Assembly: GCF_001665535.1 (NCBI RefSeq)
Contig: NZ_LZSQ01000130.1
Span: 1-60,918 of the forward strand
Length of the DNA: 60,918 nucleotides
From: Mycobacterium sp. 852002-51961_SCH5331710
GTDB taxonomy: Bacteria; Actinomycetota; Actinomycetes; Mycobacteriales; Mycobacteriaceae
Direction: 5' to 3'
Shown here: piece after piece, positions 23,563-33,016 of the stretch
Layout: each line of letters starts with the position of its first letter
Position numbering within the stretch: the first letter of the stretch is position 1
The notes under the pieces: generated by a model
Told to the model about the DNA's origin: nothing
Seen by the model: the letters and a program-made list of their open reading frames with translations, nothing else
Databases searched by the model: none
Made by a program: the position numbers and the translations under genes

Positions 23563-26500
23563 CGATGATCTCCTGCTGCTCGACCGCGTGCACCTTCGAC
23601 GAACCCGACGACGGCGCCGACATCGCCCGCCGCGAGATTCGCGTGATGCCCGTCAGCTTCTCGGGCAGCACCTCGGGAAGCGTCAGACCGAACGTCGGCC
23701 ACGCGCCCTGGTTCGCCGGCTCCTCCTGCACCCAGAAGTACTGCTCGACGTTCGGGTACCGGTCGAGCGTCTCGGCCAGCCGCCGGCGCGGCAGCGGGGC
23801 GAGCTGCTCGACGCGCACGATCGCCACGTCGTCGCGCTGATCCTTCTTCTTGCGTGCGGCCAGCTCGTAGTAGAGCTTGCCGCTGCACAGCAGCATCCGC
23901 TTGGCCTGATTGCGATCGCCGTCGCCGTCGGTGTACGTCGGCTCCTCGATCACCGACCGGAACTTCTGCTCGGTGAAGTCGCGAATGTCGCTGACGGCGG
24001 CCTTGTTCCGCAGCATCGACTTCGGCGTGAACACGATCAGCGGCCGGTGGATGCCGTCGAGGGCGTGGCGCCGCAGCAGGTGGAAGTAGTTCGCAGGCGT
24101 CGACGGCATCGCGATGGTCATCGACCCCTCCGCCCACAGCAGCAGGAAGCGCTCGATGCGACCCGACGTGTGGTCCGGGCCTTGGCCCTCGTGTCCGTGC
24201 GGCAGCAGCAGCACGACGTCCGAGCGCTGGCCCCACTTGGCCTCACCCGAGCTGATGAACTCGTCGATGATCGACTGCGCACCGTTGATGAAGTCGCCGA
24301 ACTGCGCCTCCCACAACACCATTGCGTCGGGGTTGCCCACCGAGTAGCCGTACTCGAAGCCGACGGCCGCGAACTCCGACAGCGGCGAGTCGTACACCAT
24401 GAACCTGCCGCCGGTCGGGTTGCCGTCCTTGTCGACGGTCAGCAGATCGAGCGGGGTGAACTCCTGGCCCGTCTTGCGGTCGATGATCACCGAGTGCCGC
24501 TGGGTGAACGTGCCGCGGCGGGTGTCCTGACCCGACAGCCGCACGGTCTTGCCCTCGGCGATCAGCGTGCCGAGCGCGAGCAGCTCGGCGAACGCCCAGT
24601 CCACCTTGCCCTCGTAGGCCATCTCGCGGCGCTTCTCCAGCACCGGCTTGACGCGCGGATGCACGTTGAAGCCTTCGGGCAGCGCCAGATGCGCATCGCC
24701 GATGCGCGCCAGCAGCGACTTGTCCACCGCGGTGTTCATCCCCGCGGGCACCATCTGGTCGGCCTCCACCGAGGCGCTCGGTTCGATCTCGTGTTTCTCG
24801 AGTTCGCGCACCTCGTTGAAGACGCGTTCCAGCTGGCCCTGGTAGTCGCGCAGCGCGTCCTCGGCCTCTTTCATCGAGATGTCGCCGCGGCCGATCAACG
24901 CTTCGGTGTAGCTCTTGCGCACACCGCGTTTGACGTCGATCGCGTCGTACATCGACGGCTGCGTCATCGACGGGTCGTCGCCCTCGTTGTGCCCGCGGCG
25001 GCGGTAACACAGCATGTCGATGACGACGTCCTTCTTGAACTTCTGCCGGAAGTCGACCGCGAGCCGGGCCACCCACGCCGCGGCCTCGGGGTCGTCGCCG
25101 TTGACGTGGAAGATCGGCGCCCCGATCATCTTCGCGACGTCGGTGCAGTACTCCGAGGACTTGGCGTCGTCGGGCGATGTGGTGAAACCGATCTGGTTGT
25201 TGACGATGATGTGGATCGTCCCGCCGGTGCGGTATCCGCGTAGCAGCGCCAGGTTCAGCGTCTCGGCGACCACACCCTGACCGGCGAACGCGGCGTCGCC
25301 GTGCAGCATCAGCGGCACGACGCTGAACGCGCCCGCCCCCTCACCGTCGCCGTCGCCCTTGTCGATCATGTCCTGCTTGGCGCGCACCAGTCCCTCGAGG
25401 ACCGGGTCAACGGCCTCGAGGTGTGACGGGTTCGCGACCAGCGACACGTCGATGTCGTTGTCGCCGAACATCTGAATGAATCGACCCGTGGCGCCCAGGT
25501 GGTACTTCACGTCGCCGGAACCGTGTGCCTGCGACGGGTTCAGGTTCCCCTCGAACTCCGAGAAGATCTGCGAGTAGGGCTTGCCGACGATGTTGGCCAA
25601 CACGTTGAGCCGACCACGGTGCGGCATCGCGATCACGACCTCGTCGAGCGCGTGCTCGGCGCACTGGTCGATCACCGCGTCCATGGTCGGGATGACGGTC
25701 TCCGCACCTTCCAGTGAGAACCGTTTCTGGCCAACGTATTTCGTCTGCAGGAACGTCTCGAACGCCTCGGCCGCGTTGAGCTTGCTCAGGATGTACTTCT
25801 GCTCGGCGACGGTCGGCTTCTCGTGCTTCTTCTCGATGCGGTCCTGCAGCCACTGCTGCTGTTCGGGCTCGAGGATGTGGGTGTACTCGACGCCGATGTG
25901 GCGGCAGTACGAGTCGCGCAGCAGGCCGAGCACGTCGCGCAGCTTCTTCTGCTGTGCACCGGCGAACCCGTTGACCTTGAACTCGCGGTCCAGGTCCCAC
26001 AGCGTCAGCCCGTGGGTGAGCACGTCGAGGTCGGGGTGGCTGCGGAACCGGTTCTTGTCCAACCGCAACGGGTCGATGTCGGCCATCAGGTGGCCGCGGT
26101 TGCGATATGCGGCGATCAACTCGATGACGCGAGCGTTCTTGTCCTCGATCGAGTCCGGGTTGTCGGTGCGCCACCGCACCGGCTCGTAGGGAATGCCGAG
26201 CTCGCGGAAGATCTCGTCGAAGAAGTCGTCGTCGAGCAGCAGTTGGTGGACCGTGCGCAGGAAATCACCCGACTCCGCACCCTGGATGATGCGGTGGTCG
26301 TAGGTCGACGTCAGCGTGACCAGCTTGCCGACACCCAGTTCGGCGATGCGCTCCTCGCTCGCGCCCTGGAACTCGGCCGGGTACTCCATCGCGCCAACGC
26401 CGATGATCGCGCCCTGCCCGCGCATCAGCCGCGGCACGGAGTGCACAGTGCCGATGGTGCCGGGATTGGTCAACGAAATCGTCACTCCGCCAAAGTCTTC

Positions 26501-27385
26501 GGCGGTCAGCTTGCCGTTGCGGGCCCGGCGGACGATGTCCTCGTAGGCGGCGATGAACTGGCCGAACGACAGGTTCTCTGAGCCCTTGATGCCTGCCACC
26601 ACGAGCTGGCGGCTGCCGCCCTTGCCCTGCAGGTCGATCGCGAGCCCCAGGTTGACGTGTTCGGGCGTCACCGCATTCGGCTTGCCGTCGATCTCGGCGA
26701 AGTGGCGGTTCATGTTCGGGAACTGCTTGACCGCCTGCACGACCGCGTACCCGATGAGGTGGGTGAACGAGATCTTCCCGCCGCGGGTCCGCTTGAGGTG
26801 GTTGTTGATGACGATCCGGTTGTCGATCATCAACTTGGCCGGGATGGCGCGCACGCTGGTCGCGGTCGGCACGTCCAGCGACGCCGACATGTTCTTGACG
26901 ACGGCCGCCGCGGCGCCCCGCAGCACCTGGGTCTCCTCGCCGCCGGAATCCTTGTCGTCGGAGCCCTTGTCCTTGGCCGCCGACTCCTTGGCCGATTCCT
27001 TGGCCGGCGCCTTGGACTCCTTCGACTCCTTGGGAGCCGACTCCTTCGGCTTGGCCGCGGGCGTCTTGGTGGGCGCCGACGATTTCGGTGCGCTCTCGGT
27101 CTTGGTTTCCGAGGTCTTGGTTTCCGACTTGTCCTTCGCGGGCCGGGCGGCGCCGTTGCCGTCGGATTGCTTGGGCGCGGGGGCCGGCGCGGGCTCCGGC
27201 GGGCTCACCGGCCCCGCGGAACGTTGGCCGTTGCCCTGAGCCTGACTCTCGGTGGTCGGCTCAGGGGAGTAGTCGACGAGGAATTCGTGCCAACTGGGAT
27301 CTACCGACGAGGGATCCTCGCGGAACTTGCGATACATCTCCTCGACCAACCACTCGTTCTGTCCGAATGGTGAAGGTGAGCTCAC
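23546..27385 (-). CDS. kgd: Multifunctional 2-oxoglutarate metabolism enzyme Kgd (SucA-like)
   Basis: The 1279-residue enzyme combines 2-oxoglutarate decarboxylase, dehydrogenase E1 and carboligase activities. Order: a short E1-type N-terminus (FGQNEWLVEEMYRKF), a low-complexity Ala/Lys/Ser/Glu linker (about 45-155), and an E2-like acyltransferase domain ending with TYDHRIIQGAESGDFL (catalytic His). The E1o part follows with EGAETVIPTMDAV, HRGRLNVLANI, the ThDP site LHGDAAFAGQGVV, and PHGHEGQGPDHTSGR. It is somewhat longer than M. smegmatis KGD (1227 as I recall), mainly in the linker. GTG 27385 is the start. GarA, an FHA protein, regulates this enzyme in mycobacteria. Confidence 0.96.
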   Translation of the reverse strand: MSSPSPFGQNEWLVEEMYRKFREDPSSVDPSWHEFLVDYSPEPTTESQAQGNGQRSAGPVSPPEPAPAPAPKQSDGNGAARPAKDKSETKTSETKTESAPKSSAPTKTPAAKPKESAPKESKESKAPAKESAKESAAKDKGSDDKDSGGEETQVLRGAAAAVVKNMSASLDVPTATSVRAIPAKLMIDNRIVINNHLKRTRGGKISFTHLIGYAVVQAVKQFPNMNRHFAEIDGKPNAVTPEHVNLGLAIDLQGKGGSRQLVVAGIKGSENLSFGQFIAAYEDIVRRARNGKLTAEDFGGVTISLTNPGTIGTVHSVPRLMRGQGAIIGVGAMEYPAEFQGASEERIAELGVGKLVTLTSTYDHRIIQGAESGDFLRTVHQLLLDDDFFDEIFRELGIPYEPVRWRTDNPDSIEDKNARVIELIAAYRNRGHLMADIDPLRLDKNRFRSHPDLDVLTHGLTLWDLDREFKVNGFAGAQQKKLRDVLGLLRDSYCRHIGVEYTHILEPEQQQWLQDRIEKKHEKPTVAEQKYILSKLNAAEAFETFLQTKYVGQKRFSLEGAETVIPTMDAVIDQCAEHALDEVVIAMPHRGRLNVLANIVGKPYSQIFSEFEGNLNPSQAHGSGDVKYHLGATGRFIQMFGDNDIDVSLVANPSHLEAVDPVLEGLVRAKQDMIDKGDGDGEGAGAFSVVPLMLHGDAAFAGQGVVAETLNLALLRGYRTGGTIHIIVNNQIGFTTSPDDAKSSEYCTDVAKMIGAPIFHVNGDDPEAAAWVARLAVDFRQKFKKDVVIDMLCYRRRGHNEGDDPSMTQPSMYDAIDVKRGVRKSYTEALIGRGDISMKEAEDALRDYQGQLERVFNEVRELEKHEIEPSASVEADQMVPAGMNTAVDKSLLARIGDAHLALPEGFNVHPRVKPVLEKRREMAYEGKVDWAFAELLALGTLIAEGKTVRLSGQDTRRGTFTQRHSVIIDRKTGQEFTPLDLLTVDKDGNPTGGRFMVYDSPLSEFAAVGFEYGYSVGNPDAMVLWEAQFGDFINGAQSIIDEFISSGEAKWGQRSDVVLLLPHGHEGQGPDHTSGRIERFLLLWAEGSMTIAMPSTPANYFHLLRRHALDGIHRPLIVFTPKSMLRNKAAVSDIRDFTEQKFRSVIEEPTYTDGDGDRNQAKRMLLCSGKLYYELAARKKKDQRDDVAIVRVEQLAPLPRRRLAETLDRYPNVEQYFWVQEEPANQGAWPTFGLTLPEVLPEKLTGITRISRRAMSAPSSGSSKVHAVEQQEIIDEAFA

Positions 27386-27544
27386 GGTAGCTACTCGCCT
27401 CGATTCTTCGCTTCGCGCGAGCGCATCTCAACGCTCGCCAGGTTCTCTACGGTTACCCCGCATTCCGCCGCCTAAAGGCTAGCGCCGAAGCAACGGCCAG
27501 ACCACGACAACGGCTTTATGGTCGTCGCGGTCGTCGCGGTGCAT

Positions 27545-28297
27545 TCAGTCGCGCGGCGCCGGCAGCACATGCAGTGTCGCCGGCCATCGCGGTGGCGCGG
27601 TGCCGAACGCCTTATGTGCGTTGGCCACGATGCGCTTGCCCATCAGGCGATTTCCTACGCCGCCGACGACGGCCCCGATGCCGACGGGCAGCAGCTTGCC
27701 GAACGCGATCGCCCCGCGCTTGAGTGTGTAGCGCTTGACGAAGTACTTCAGCAGGCGTGAGTTCAGTTGTGACACCGCGGGCAGCGGCAGCGTCGCCGCG
27801 CCGTCGGCGATCCAGGCGCCCTTGGTCCGGCCCGGGCCGATCAGGTCGGCGATCGCGTGCTTGCTGTCCTCACCGACGAGCACCGACAGCACCAGGGCGC
27901 GTCGCCGTTCCCGGTGTTCGGCGGGGATACCGTGCACCTCGGCGACGGCCAGCACGTACACGGACGTCGCTTCGAGGAACACCACGGTTTCGCCCGCGAC
28001 CGCCGACGCGGCGGCCAACGTCCCGAGTCCCGGGAACGCCGCGGCCGATCCGACGGCCGCGCCGCTGGCCATCACCGCGCCGAGGTAGTGCTTCTCGAGC
28101 CTGGAGATGATCTCCGCGGGTGACGCATCCGGGCTTTGCTTGCGCAGGCGGTCCACGTAGGCCTTCACCGCGGGGCCCTGGACGCGCGCGCCTCTCTCGA
28201 TGATCTGCGACAGCACCTTGGCGGCAACGCTTGGATCGTCGGCGGACCCGTCGTTGACCGCCGGTAACTGGCTCTTGGCCTTCGACCGGGCACTCAT
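27545..28297 (-). CDS. Membrane-associated protein of unknown function (Rv1249c-like)
   Basis: The 250-residue protein has a charged N-terminus, a helical region (VAAKVLSQIIERGARV, ISRLEKHYLGAVMASGAA), a Gly-Ala-rich hydrophobic hairpin (about 72-120), and a second hydrophobic stretch (LLPVGIGAVVGGVGNRLMGK) near the C-terminus. The layout resembles EcsC-like or Rv1249c-type mycobacterial proteins, but no catalytic motif is visible. It lies 159 bp upstream of kgd in the same direction. Function is not known. Confidence 0.75.
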   Translation of the reverse strand: MSARSKAKSQLPAVNDGSADDPSVAAKVLSQIIERGARVQGPAVKAYVDRLRKQSPDASPAEIISRLEKHYLGAVMASGAAVGSAAAFPGLGTLAAASAVAGETVVFLEATSVYVLAVAEVHGIPAEHRERRRALVLSVLVGEDSKHAIADLIGPGRTKGAWIADGAATLPLPAVSQLNSRLLKYFVKRYTLKRGAIAFGKLLPVGIGAVVGGVGNRLMGKRIVANAHKAFGTAPPRWPATLHVLPAPRD

Positions 28298-28413
28298 ATG
28301 GGCCTCCTGTCCGAACGACTCGTTCCAGGCTATCGCTTAGTCCAACGAACGGTGGCCACCCGGTGTGCCCGGCCGTGATCGCGCTCACTGTCTGCGAGAG
28401 CGGGAAGAAATTA

Positions 28414-28440
28414 ATGAGAAGTGATGCTGATCGTTCTCAT
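28414..28440 (+). promoter_or_regulatory. Inverted repeat over the start of the Bcr/CflA exporter gene
   Basis: ATGAGAA (28414-28420) and TTCTCAT (28434-28440) are perfect inverted arms with a 13-base spacer. The dyad covers the candidate start codons at 28421, 28424 and 28439, where it could act as an operator or as an RNA hairpin masking initiation. No adjacent regulator gene is present. Confidence 0.35.
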
Positions 28441-29731
28441 GGCACCATCACCGGCTGTGGATCTGACGACTGCCCCGACTCCCCTCCAGGAGGGCAAGAC
28501 TCCCAGCCGGATCCGGATGATCGTCGTGCTGGGCGTCATGGTCGCGCTCGGTCCACTGACCATCGACATGTATCTGCCCGCGCTACCGAGGATCGCCGAG
28601 GAACTCGGGGTGTCGTCGTCGGTCGCGCAGTTGACGTTGACCGGGACGGTCCTCGGTCTGGCGCTGGGCCAGCTGGTCGTGGGCCCGCTCTCGGACTCGC
28701 TGGGCCGCCGCCGGCCGCTGATGGCCGGAATCGTGCTGCACATGCTCGCCTCGCTGGCGTGCCTGTTCGCGCCCAACATCGAGGTGCTCGGTGTGGCCCG
28801 CGGCCTGCAGGGGATGGGCGCGGCCGCGGGCATGGTGGTGGCGATCGCCGTCGTCGGCGATCTGTTCACCGACTCCGTCGCGGCCACGGTCATGTCGCGG
28901 CTGATGCTGGTTCTCGGCGTCGCGCCCGTGCTGGCGCCGTCGCTGGGCGCCGCGGTCCTGCTGAAGGCCTCATGGCACTGGGTGTTCGCCGCGCTGGTGT
29001 TGATCGCCGGCGTGTTGCTGCTGGTGGCGGCGACGGCGCTGCCCGAGACGCTGCCCATCGCCCATCGCCGGCCGCTGAAGGTGCGCGGCATCGCGGCGAC
29101 CTACGTCGAGTTGCTGCGCGACGCGCGCTTCGTGGTGCTGGTCCTGGTCGCCGCCCTCGGCATGTCCGGGCTGTTCGCCTACATCTCCGCCGCGCCGTTC
29201 GTGCTGCAGGGTCGCTACGGGCTCGATCAGCAGGCCTTCGCGCTCGTCTTCGGTGCCGGTGCGATCGCGCTGATCGGCGCCACGCAGTGCAACGTCCTGC
29301 TGCTGCGCCGCTACACGCCGCAGACCATCGTGTTGTGGGCGTTGACGGTGGCTTCGCTCGGCGGTGCGGTCTTCGTCGGGATCGCACTCGCGGACATCGG
29401 CGGTTTGGTCGGGTTCGTCATCCCGGTGTGGGTGGTGCTGGCGGCGATGGGTCTGGTCATCCCGAACGCGCCCGCGGTGGCGCTGACGCGGCATCCCGAC
29501 GCCGCGGGTACGGCGGCCGCTCTGCTGGGCGCCGCACAGTTCGGGCTCGGCGCCGCGATCGCCCCCCTCGTCGGGGCCCTCGGCAACAACGAGTTCGCTC
29601 TGGCCGCGGTGATGACGGTGGGTATGGTGATCGCGTTGCTCGCGCTCATGGCCGTCGGTGTGTCGGCGACCGAACGCGCGGGTGACTCCGAATACGACGT
29701 CAGCGACGACGTCGTGCCCGAACCCGCCTGA
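28421..29731 (+). CDS. MFS drug-resistance exporter, Bcr/CflA type (12 spans)
   Basis: The 436-residue transporter has the Bcr/CflA signature LGPLTIDMYLPALPRIAEEL in the first span and loop, the motif A region GPLSDSLGRRRPLMAG, and the motif C-like GVAPVLAPSLGA. Twelve membrane spans are visible. The C-terminus is acidic and short. The start is uncertain: GTG 28421, ATG 28424 and ATG 28439 are all possible, and ribosome-site support is weak. Family members expel bicyclomycin, sulfonamides, chloramphenicol or amino acids; the substrate here is unknown. It is followed by a second, unrelated exporter on the same strand. Confidence 0.87.
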   Translation: MMLIVLMAPSPAVDLTTAPTPLQEGKTPSRIRMIVVLGVMVALGPLTIDMYLPALPRIAEELGVSSSVAQLTLTGTVLGLALGQLVVGPLSDSLGRRRPLMAGIVLHMLASLACLFAPNIEVLGVARGLQGMGAAAGMVVAIAVVGDLFTDSVAATVMSRLMLVLGVAPVLAPSLGAAVLLKASWHWVFAALVLIAGVLLLVAATALPETLPIAHRRPLKVRGIAATYVELLRDARFVVLVLVAALGMSGLFAYISAAPFVLQGRYGLDQQAFALVFGAGAIALIGATQCNVLLLRRYTPQTIVLWALTVASLGGAVFVGIALADIGGLVGFVIPVWVVLAAMGLVIPNAPAVALTRHPDAAGTAAALLGAAQFGLGAAIAPLVGALGNNEFALAAVMTVGMVIALLALMAVGVSATERAGDSEYDVSDDVVPEPA

Positions 29732-29813
29732 CGTCCGGCAGCGCGGTCCCGCCTCCAGGGACCGGCAACGCTCCGTAGCGTCGGCGGGATCGCCGAGTGC
29801 TAGTCGACCCAGG

Positions 29814-31667
29814 ATGCTCTCAACCCTTTTCACCAGGCAGAACGCGTCATCGAACCCGTGGCATGCGCTGTGGGCGATGATGGTCGGCTTCTTCATGATC
29901 CTGGTGGACGCGACCATCGTGGCGGTCGCCAATCCGTCGATCATGGCCAGGTTCGACGCCGGCTACGACGCCGTCCTGTGGGTCACCAGCGCCTACCTGC
30001 TCGCCTACGCGGTTCCGTTGCTGGTGGCGGGACGGCTCGGCGACCGGTTCGGGCCGAAGAACCTCTATCTGCTGGGCCTCACGGTGTTCACCGTCGCCTC
30101 CCTGTGGTGCGGGCTGTCGCACACGATCGGCATGCTGATCGCCGCGCGGGTCGTGCAGGGTGTGGGCGCGGCGCTGCTGACGCCGCAGACCCTCTCGACC
30201 GTGACCAGGATCTTCCCCGCCGACCGGCGCGGCGTGGCGATGAGCGTGTGGGGTGCGACGGCCGGAGTCGCGACGCTGGTGGGTCCGCTGGCCGGCGGGG
30301 TGCTGGTCGACGCGCTCGGGTGGCAGTGGATCTTCTTCGTCAACGTGCCGATCGGCGTGGTGGGCGTGGCGTTGGCGATGCGGTTGGTGCCCGAGCTGCC
30401 GCGCCAGCGCCAGCGACTCGACGTACCGGGGGTGCTGCTGTCGGGGGTCGGGCTGTTCCTGATCGTGTTCGCCCTACAGGAGGGGCAGGCGCACCGGTGG
30501 ACGCATTGGGTGTGGGGCCTGATGGCGCTCGGCACCGGGGTGGTGGCCGCGTTCCTGTTCTGGCAGTCGGCCAACCGCAACGACCCACTGCTGCCGCTCG
30601 AGATCTTCCGCGACCGCGACTTCTCGCTGTCGACCTTCGGCGTCGCGACGATCGGGTTCGTGGTGACGGGCATGATCGTGCCGGTCATGTTCTACGCGCA
30701 GGCGGTGTGCGGGCTCTCGCCGACGCGCTCGGCGCTGCTGACCGCCCCGATGGCGATCGCGACAGGTGTGCTCGCACCGATCGTCGGGCGGATCGTCGAC
30801 CGGTGGCATCCCCGCCCGGTGGTCGGATTCGGCTTCTCGGTGCTGGCGATCGCGATGACGTGGCTGTCACTGGACATGGCGCCCGACACCCCGATCTGGC
30901 GACTGGTGCTGCCGCTGACCGCCACGGGCGTCGGGATGGCATTCATCTGGTCGCCGCTGGCCGCGACCGCCACCCGCAACCTGCCCGCACGGTTGGCCGG
31001 TGCGGGGTCGGGCGTCTACAACACCACCCGCCAGGTCGGCGCCGTGCTGGGCAGCGCCAGCATGGCCGCATTCATGACGTGGCAGGTCAACTCCGAAATG
31101 CCGCCGTGGGCGGGCGATTCGGCGCAGGGGGAGGCCGGCGCGACACAGTTGCCGTCGTTCCTGCACACGCCGTTCGCGGCCGCCATGGCGCAGTCGCTTT
31201 TACTGCCCGCATTCGTCGCGCTGTTCGGTGTGATCGCCGCGGTGTTCCTGCTCGGCTACGCCCGTCGGCCGCTCGACGACGCGGCGCCCGAGGTCGCGCA
31301 GGACGACGACGAAACCTTCGACGACGACGACGATTACGTCGAGTACACGATCAGGTGGGATGACACCGGTGCCGCGTCGTGGGTCCCCGCCGAGCGGGAG
31401 GCGACGACCGCGCCGTTGGCTTCTCGTGACGAGCGGCCGACCGAGCAGTCCGACGAGTCGTGGCGCGCGATACTCGATCAGCTGCTCGCCGACGATCCGC
31501 CCGCGCAGCCTCCCGAACCCGTCGACGAGCCGATCGGCTTGACGCACAACGGTTTGCATGTGAACGACAAGCCGCGGGCCTATCCGCGCGACGGTCGTCG
31601 CGAACGGACGGGCCGGGCTGAGCGGTCCAACGGGCGGCATGCCCAGAGTGACGACCTCGACCGCTAG
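29814..31667 (+). CDS. MFS exporter, DHA2/EmrB-QacA type (Rv1250-like), long acidic tail
   Basis: The 617-residue transporter has 14 predicted spans. MVGFFMILVDATIVAVANPS is the DHA2 first-span motif, GRLGDRFGPKNLYLLG is motif A, and GPLAGGVLVDALGWQWIFFVN is motif C followed by the DHA2 WRWIF-like box. After the last span (LFGVIAAVFLLGYARRP) comes a cytoplasmic tail of about 135 residues, rich in Asp/Glu (DDDETFDDDDDYVEYT), with a conserved-looking WRAILDQLLADDP. ATG 29814 is preferred because the first span follows soon after. Its stop shares the tetramer CTAG with the convergent FAD-oxidase gene. Confidence 0.9.
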   Translation: MLSTLFTRQNASSNPWHALWAMMVGFFMILVDATIVAVANPSIMARFDAGYDAVLWVTSAYLLAYAVPLLVAGRLGDRFGPKNLYLLGLTVFTVASLWCGLSHTIGMLIAARVVQGVGAALLTPQTLSTVTRIFPADRRGVAMSVWGATAGVATLVGPLAGGVLVDALGWQWIFFVNVPIGVVGVALAMRLVPELPRQRQRLDVPGVLLSGVGLFLIVFALQEGQAHRWTHWVWGLMALGTGVVAAFLFWQSANRNDPLLPLEIFRDRDFSLSTFGVATIGFVVTGMIVPVMFYAQAVCGLSPTRSALLTAPMAIATGVLAPIVGRIVDRWHPRPVVGFGFSVLAIAMTWLSLDMAPDTPIWRLVLPLTATGVGMAFIWSPLAATATRNLPARLAGAGSGVYNTTRQVGAVLGSASMAAFMTWQVNSEMPPWAGDSAQGEAGATQLPSFLHTPFAAAMAQSLLLPAFVALFGVIAAVFLLGYARRPLDDAAPEVAQDDDETFDDDDDYVEYTIRWDDTGAASWVPAEREATTAPLASRDERPTEQSDESWRAILDQLLADDPPAQPPEPVDEPIGLTHNGLHVNDKPRAYPRDGRRERTGRAERSNGRHAQSDDLDR

Positions 31668-33016
31668 TCGAACAGCACCGCGGCGTTGAGGTAGCCGGAC
31701 GGGTCGAACGCCACCTTGACGGTCCGCATCGCCGCGATGTCGGCGTCGGTGCGCGACATCGGAAGGTAGGCCCGCTTGCGGGTGCCGACGCCGTGCTCGG
31801 AGCTGACGTTGCCGCCCATGCGCGCGATGAGGTCCATCATCGACTCGTACAACGCGCGTTCGACCTCGTTCTCGAGGGTGCAACGCACGAGGTTCAGGTG
31901 CAGGTTGCCCTCGCCGACGTGCCCGAACAGCACGGGGATCGCCTCGGGTGCATGGGCAGAGACGACGTCGACGGCTTCGGACGCGAACGGCGAGATTGCC
32001 GAAAGCGGAAGCGAGACATCGAATTTCAGTGGCGGACCGTACACGCCGAGCACCTCGGCGACGGCCTCGCGCACCTGCCAGAGCCGCTGCTGTGCGGCCG
32101 TGTCGACGCCGACAGCGGGCTCGCCGGACAGATCCGTTCCCTCGATCGCATCGGCCAGTCGCTCGGTCTGGTCGGTGTCGCCCGCCAGCTCGATGAGCAG
32201 CTGCCAGGCGCCGTCGACGGGTGCGGGCACGCCGGCGTGCTCGGCGGTCAACGCGCTGGCCCGCGCGTCGATCAACTCCAGCGCGGCGATGCCGTCCAGG
32301 TCGCGGAAGACGCGACCGGCCGCCACCAGTGCGTCGAGGTCGGAGAACCCGCAGATCGCGGTCACGCGGTGCGCGGGCACGGGGTGCAGCCTCAGATCGA
32401 GCGCGGTGATGACGCCCAGAGTGCCTTCGGCGCCGACGAACAGGGACGCCAGGTCGTAGCCGGTGTTGTCCATCCGAACACGGCTGTGCCGGTGCACCAC
32501 CGAACCGTCGGGCAGTGCGATGCCCAGCCCGATCACCTGCTCGCCCATGTTGCCGTAGCGGACGGTGCGCAGTCCGCCGGCGTTCGTCGAGGCCATTCCG
32601 CCGACGGTGGCGGTGTCGCGTGCAGCCAGGTCGACGCCGAACACGAGGCCCGCGTCGTCGGCCGCCCGTTGCACCTCGGCCAGAGTCACACCCGCGCCCA
32701 CCGAGATTCGACGTTCGGCGATGTCGACAGCGCCGATGTTCCGTAACCGCTCGGTGGACAACAACACGTCGTCGTGCTCGGGAACCGTGCCGGCCACCAG
32801 CGATGTCCGGCCGCCCTGCACGGTGACAAAAGCGCCGGCGTCGCGGCAGGCCCGCAGCACCGCGCCGACCTCGTCGGCAGAACCCGGCCGCACCAGGGCG
32901 CCGGCCCGGCCGCGGTAGCGCCCCGTGTGGTCGACGGCGCGCGCCGCAAGCACGTCGGGATCGGTGCTGACATAGGCTTTCCCGACGATCTCGGCCAGCC
33001 GCTCGATCACGCTCAT
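31664..33016 (-). CDS. FAD-linked oxidase, GlcD/D-lactate dehydrogenase type
   Basis: The 450-residue flavoprotein has the PCMH-type FAD domain in its N-terminal half (VTVQGGRTSLVAGTVP, VGGMASTNAGGLRTVRYG, ASLFVGAEGTLGVIT) and the FAD-oxidase C-terminal domain with FGHVGEGNLHLN and NVSSEHGVGTRKR. Both His-rich motifs, which bind metal in 2-hydroxyacid dehydrogenases, are intact. The substrate is a 2-hydroxyacid by analogy (glycolate, lactate or 2-hydroxyglutarate). ATG 33016 overlaps the stop of the upstream helicase gene (ATGA). A second member of this family lies at 42858-44222. Confidence 0.88.
   Translation of the reverse strand: MSVIERLAEIVGKAYVSTDPDVLAARAVDHTGRYRGRAGALVRPGSADEVGAVLRACRDAGAFVTVQGGRTSLVAGTVPEHDDVLLSTERLRNIGAVDIAERRISVGAGVTLAEVQRAADDAGLVFGVDLAARDTATVGGMASTNAGGLRTVRYGNMGEQVIGLGIALPDGSVVHRHSRVRMDNTGYDLASLFVGAEGTLGVITALDLRLHPVPAHRVTAICGFSDLDALVAAGRVFRDLDGIAALELIDARASALTAEHAGVPAPVDGAWQLLIELAGDTDQTERLADAIEGTDLSGEPAVGVDTAAQQRLWQVREAVAEVLGVYGPPLKFDVSLPLSAISPFASEAVDVVSAHAPEAIPVLFGHVGEGNLHLNLVRCTLENEVERALYESMMDLIARMGGNVSSEHGVGTRKRAYLPMSRTDADIAAMRTVKVAFDPSGYLNAAVLFD

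Noticed and set aside
23423..25243. Plus-strand open frame of about 600 codons antisense to kgd
   Set aside because: It is Arg/His/Val-rich and of shadow composition, with no recognisable domain, opposite a highly conserved gene.
28414..28440. Zur operator
   Set aside because: The arms are 13 bases apart, whereas Zur sites are compact with TGAAAAT-type arms; no zinc gene is near.
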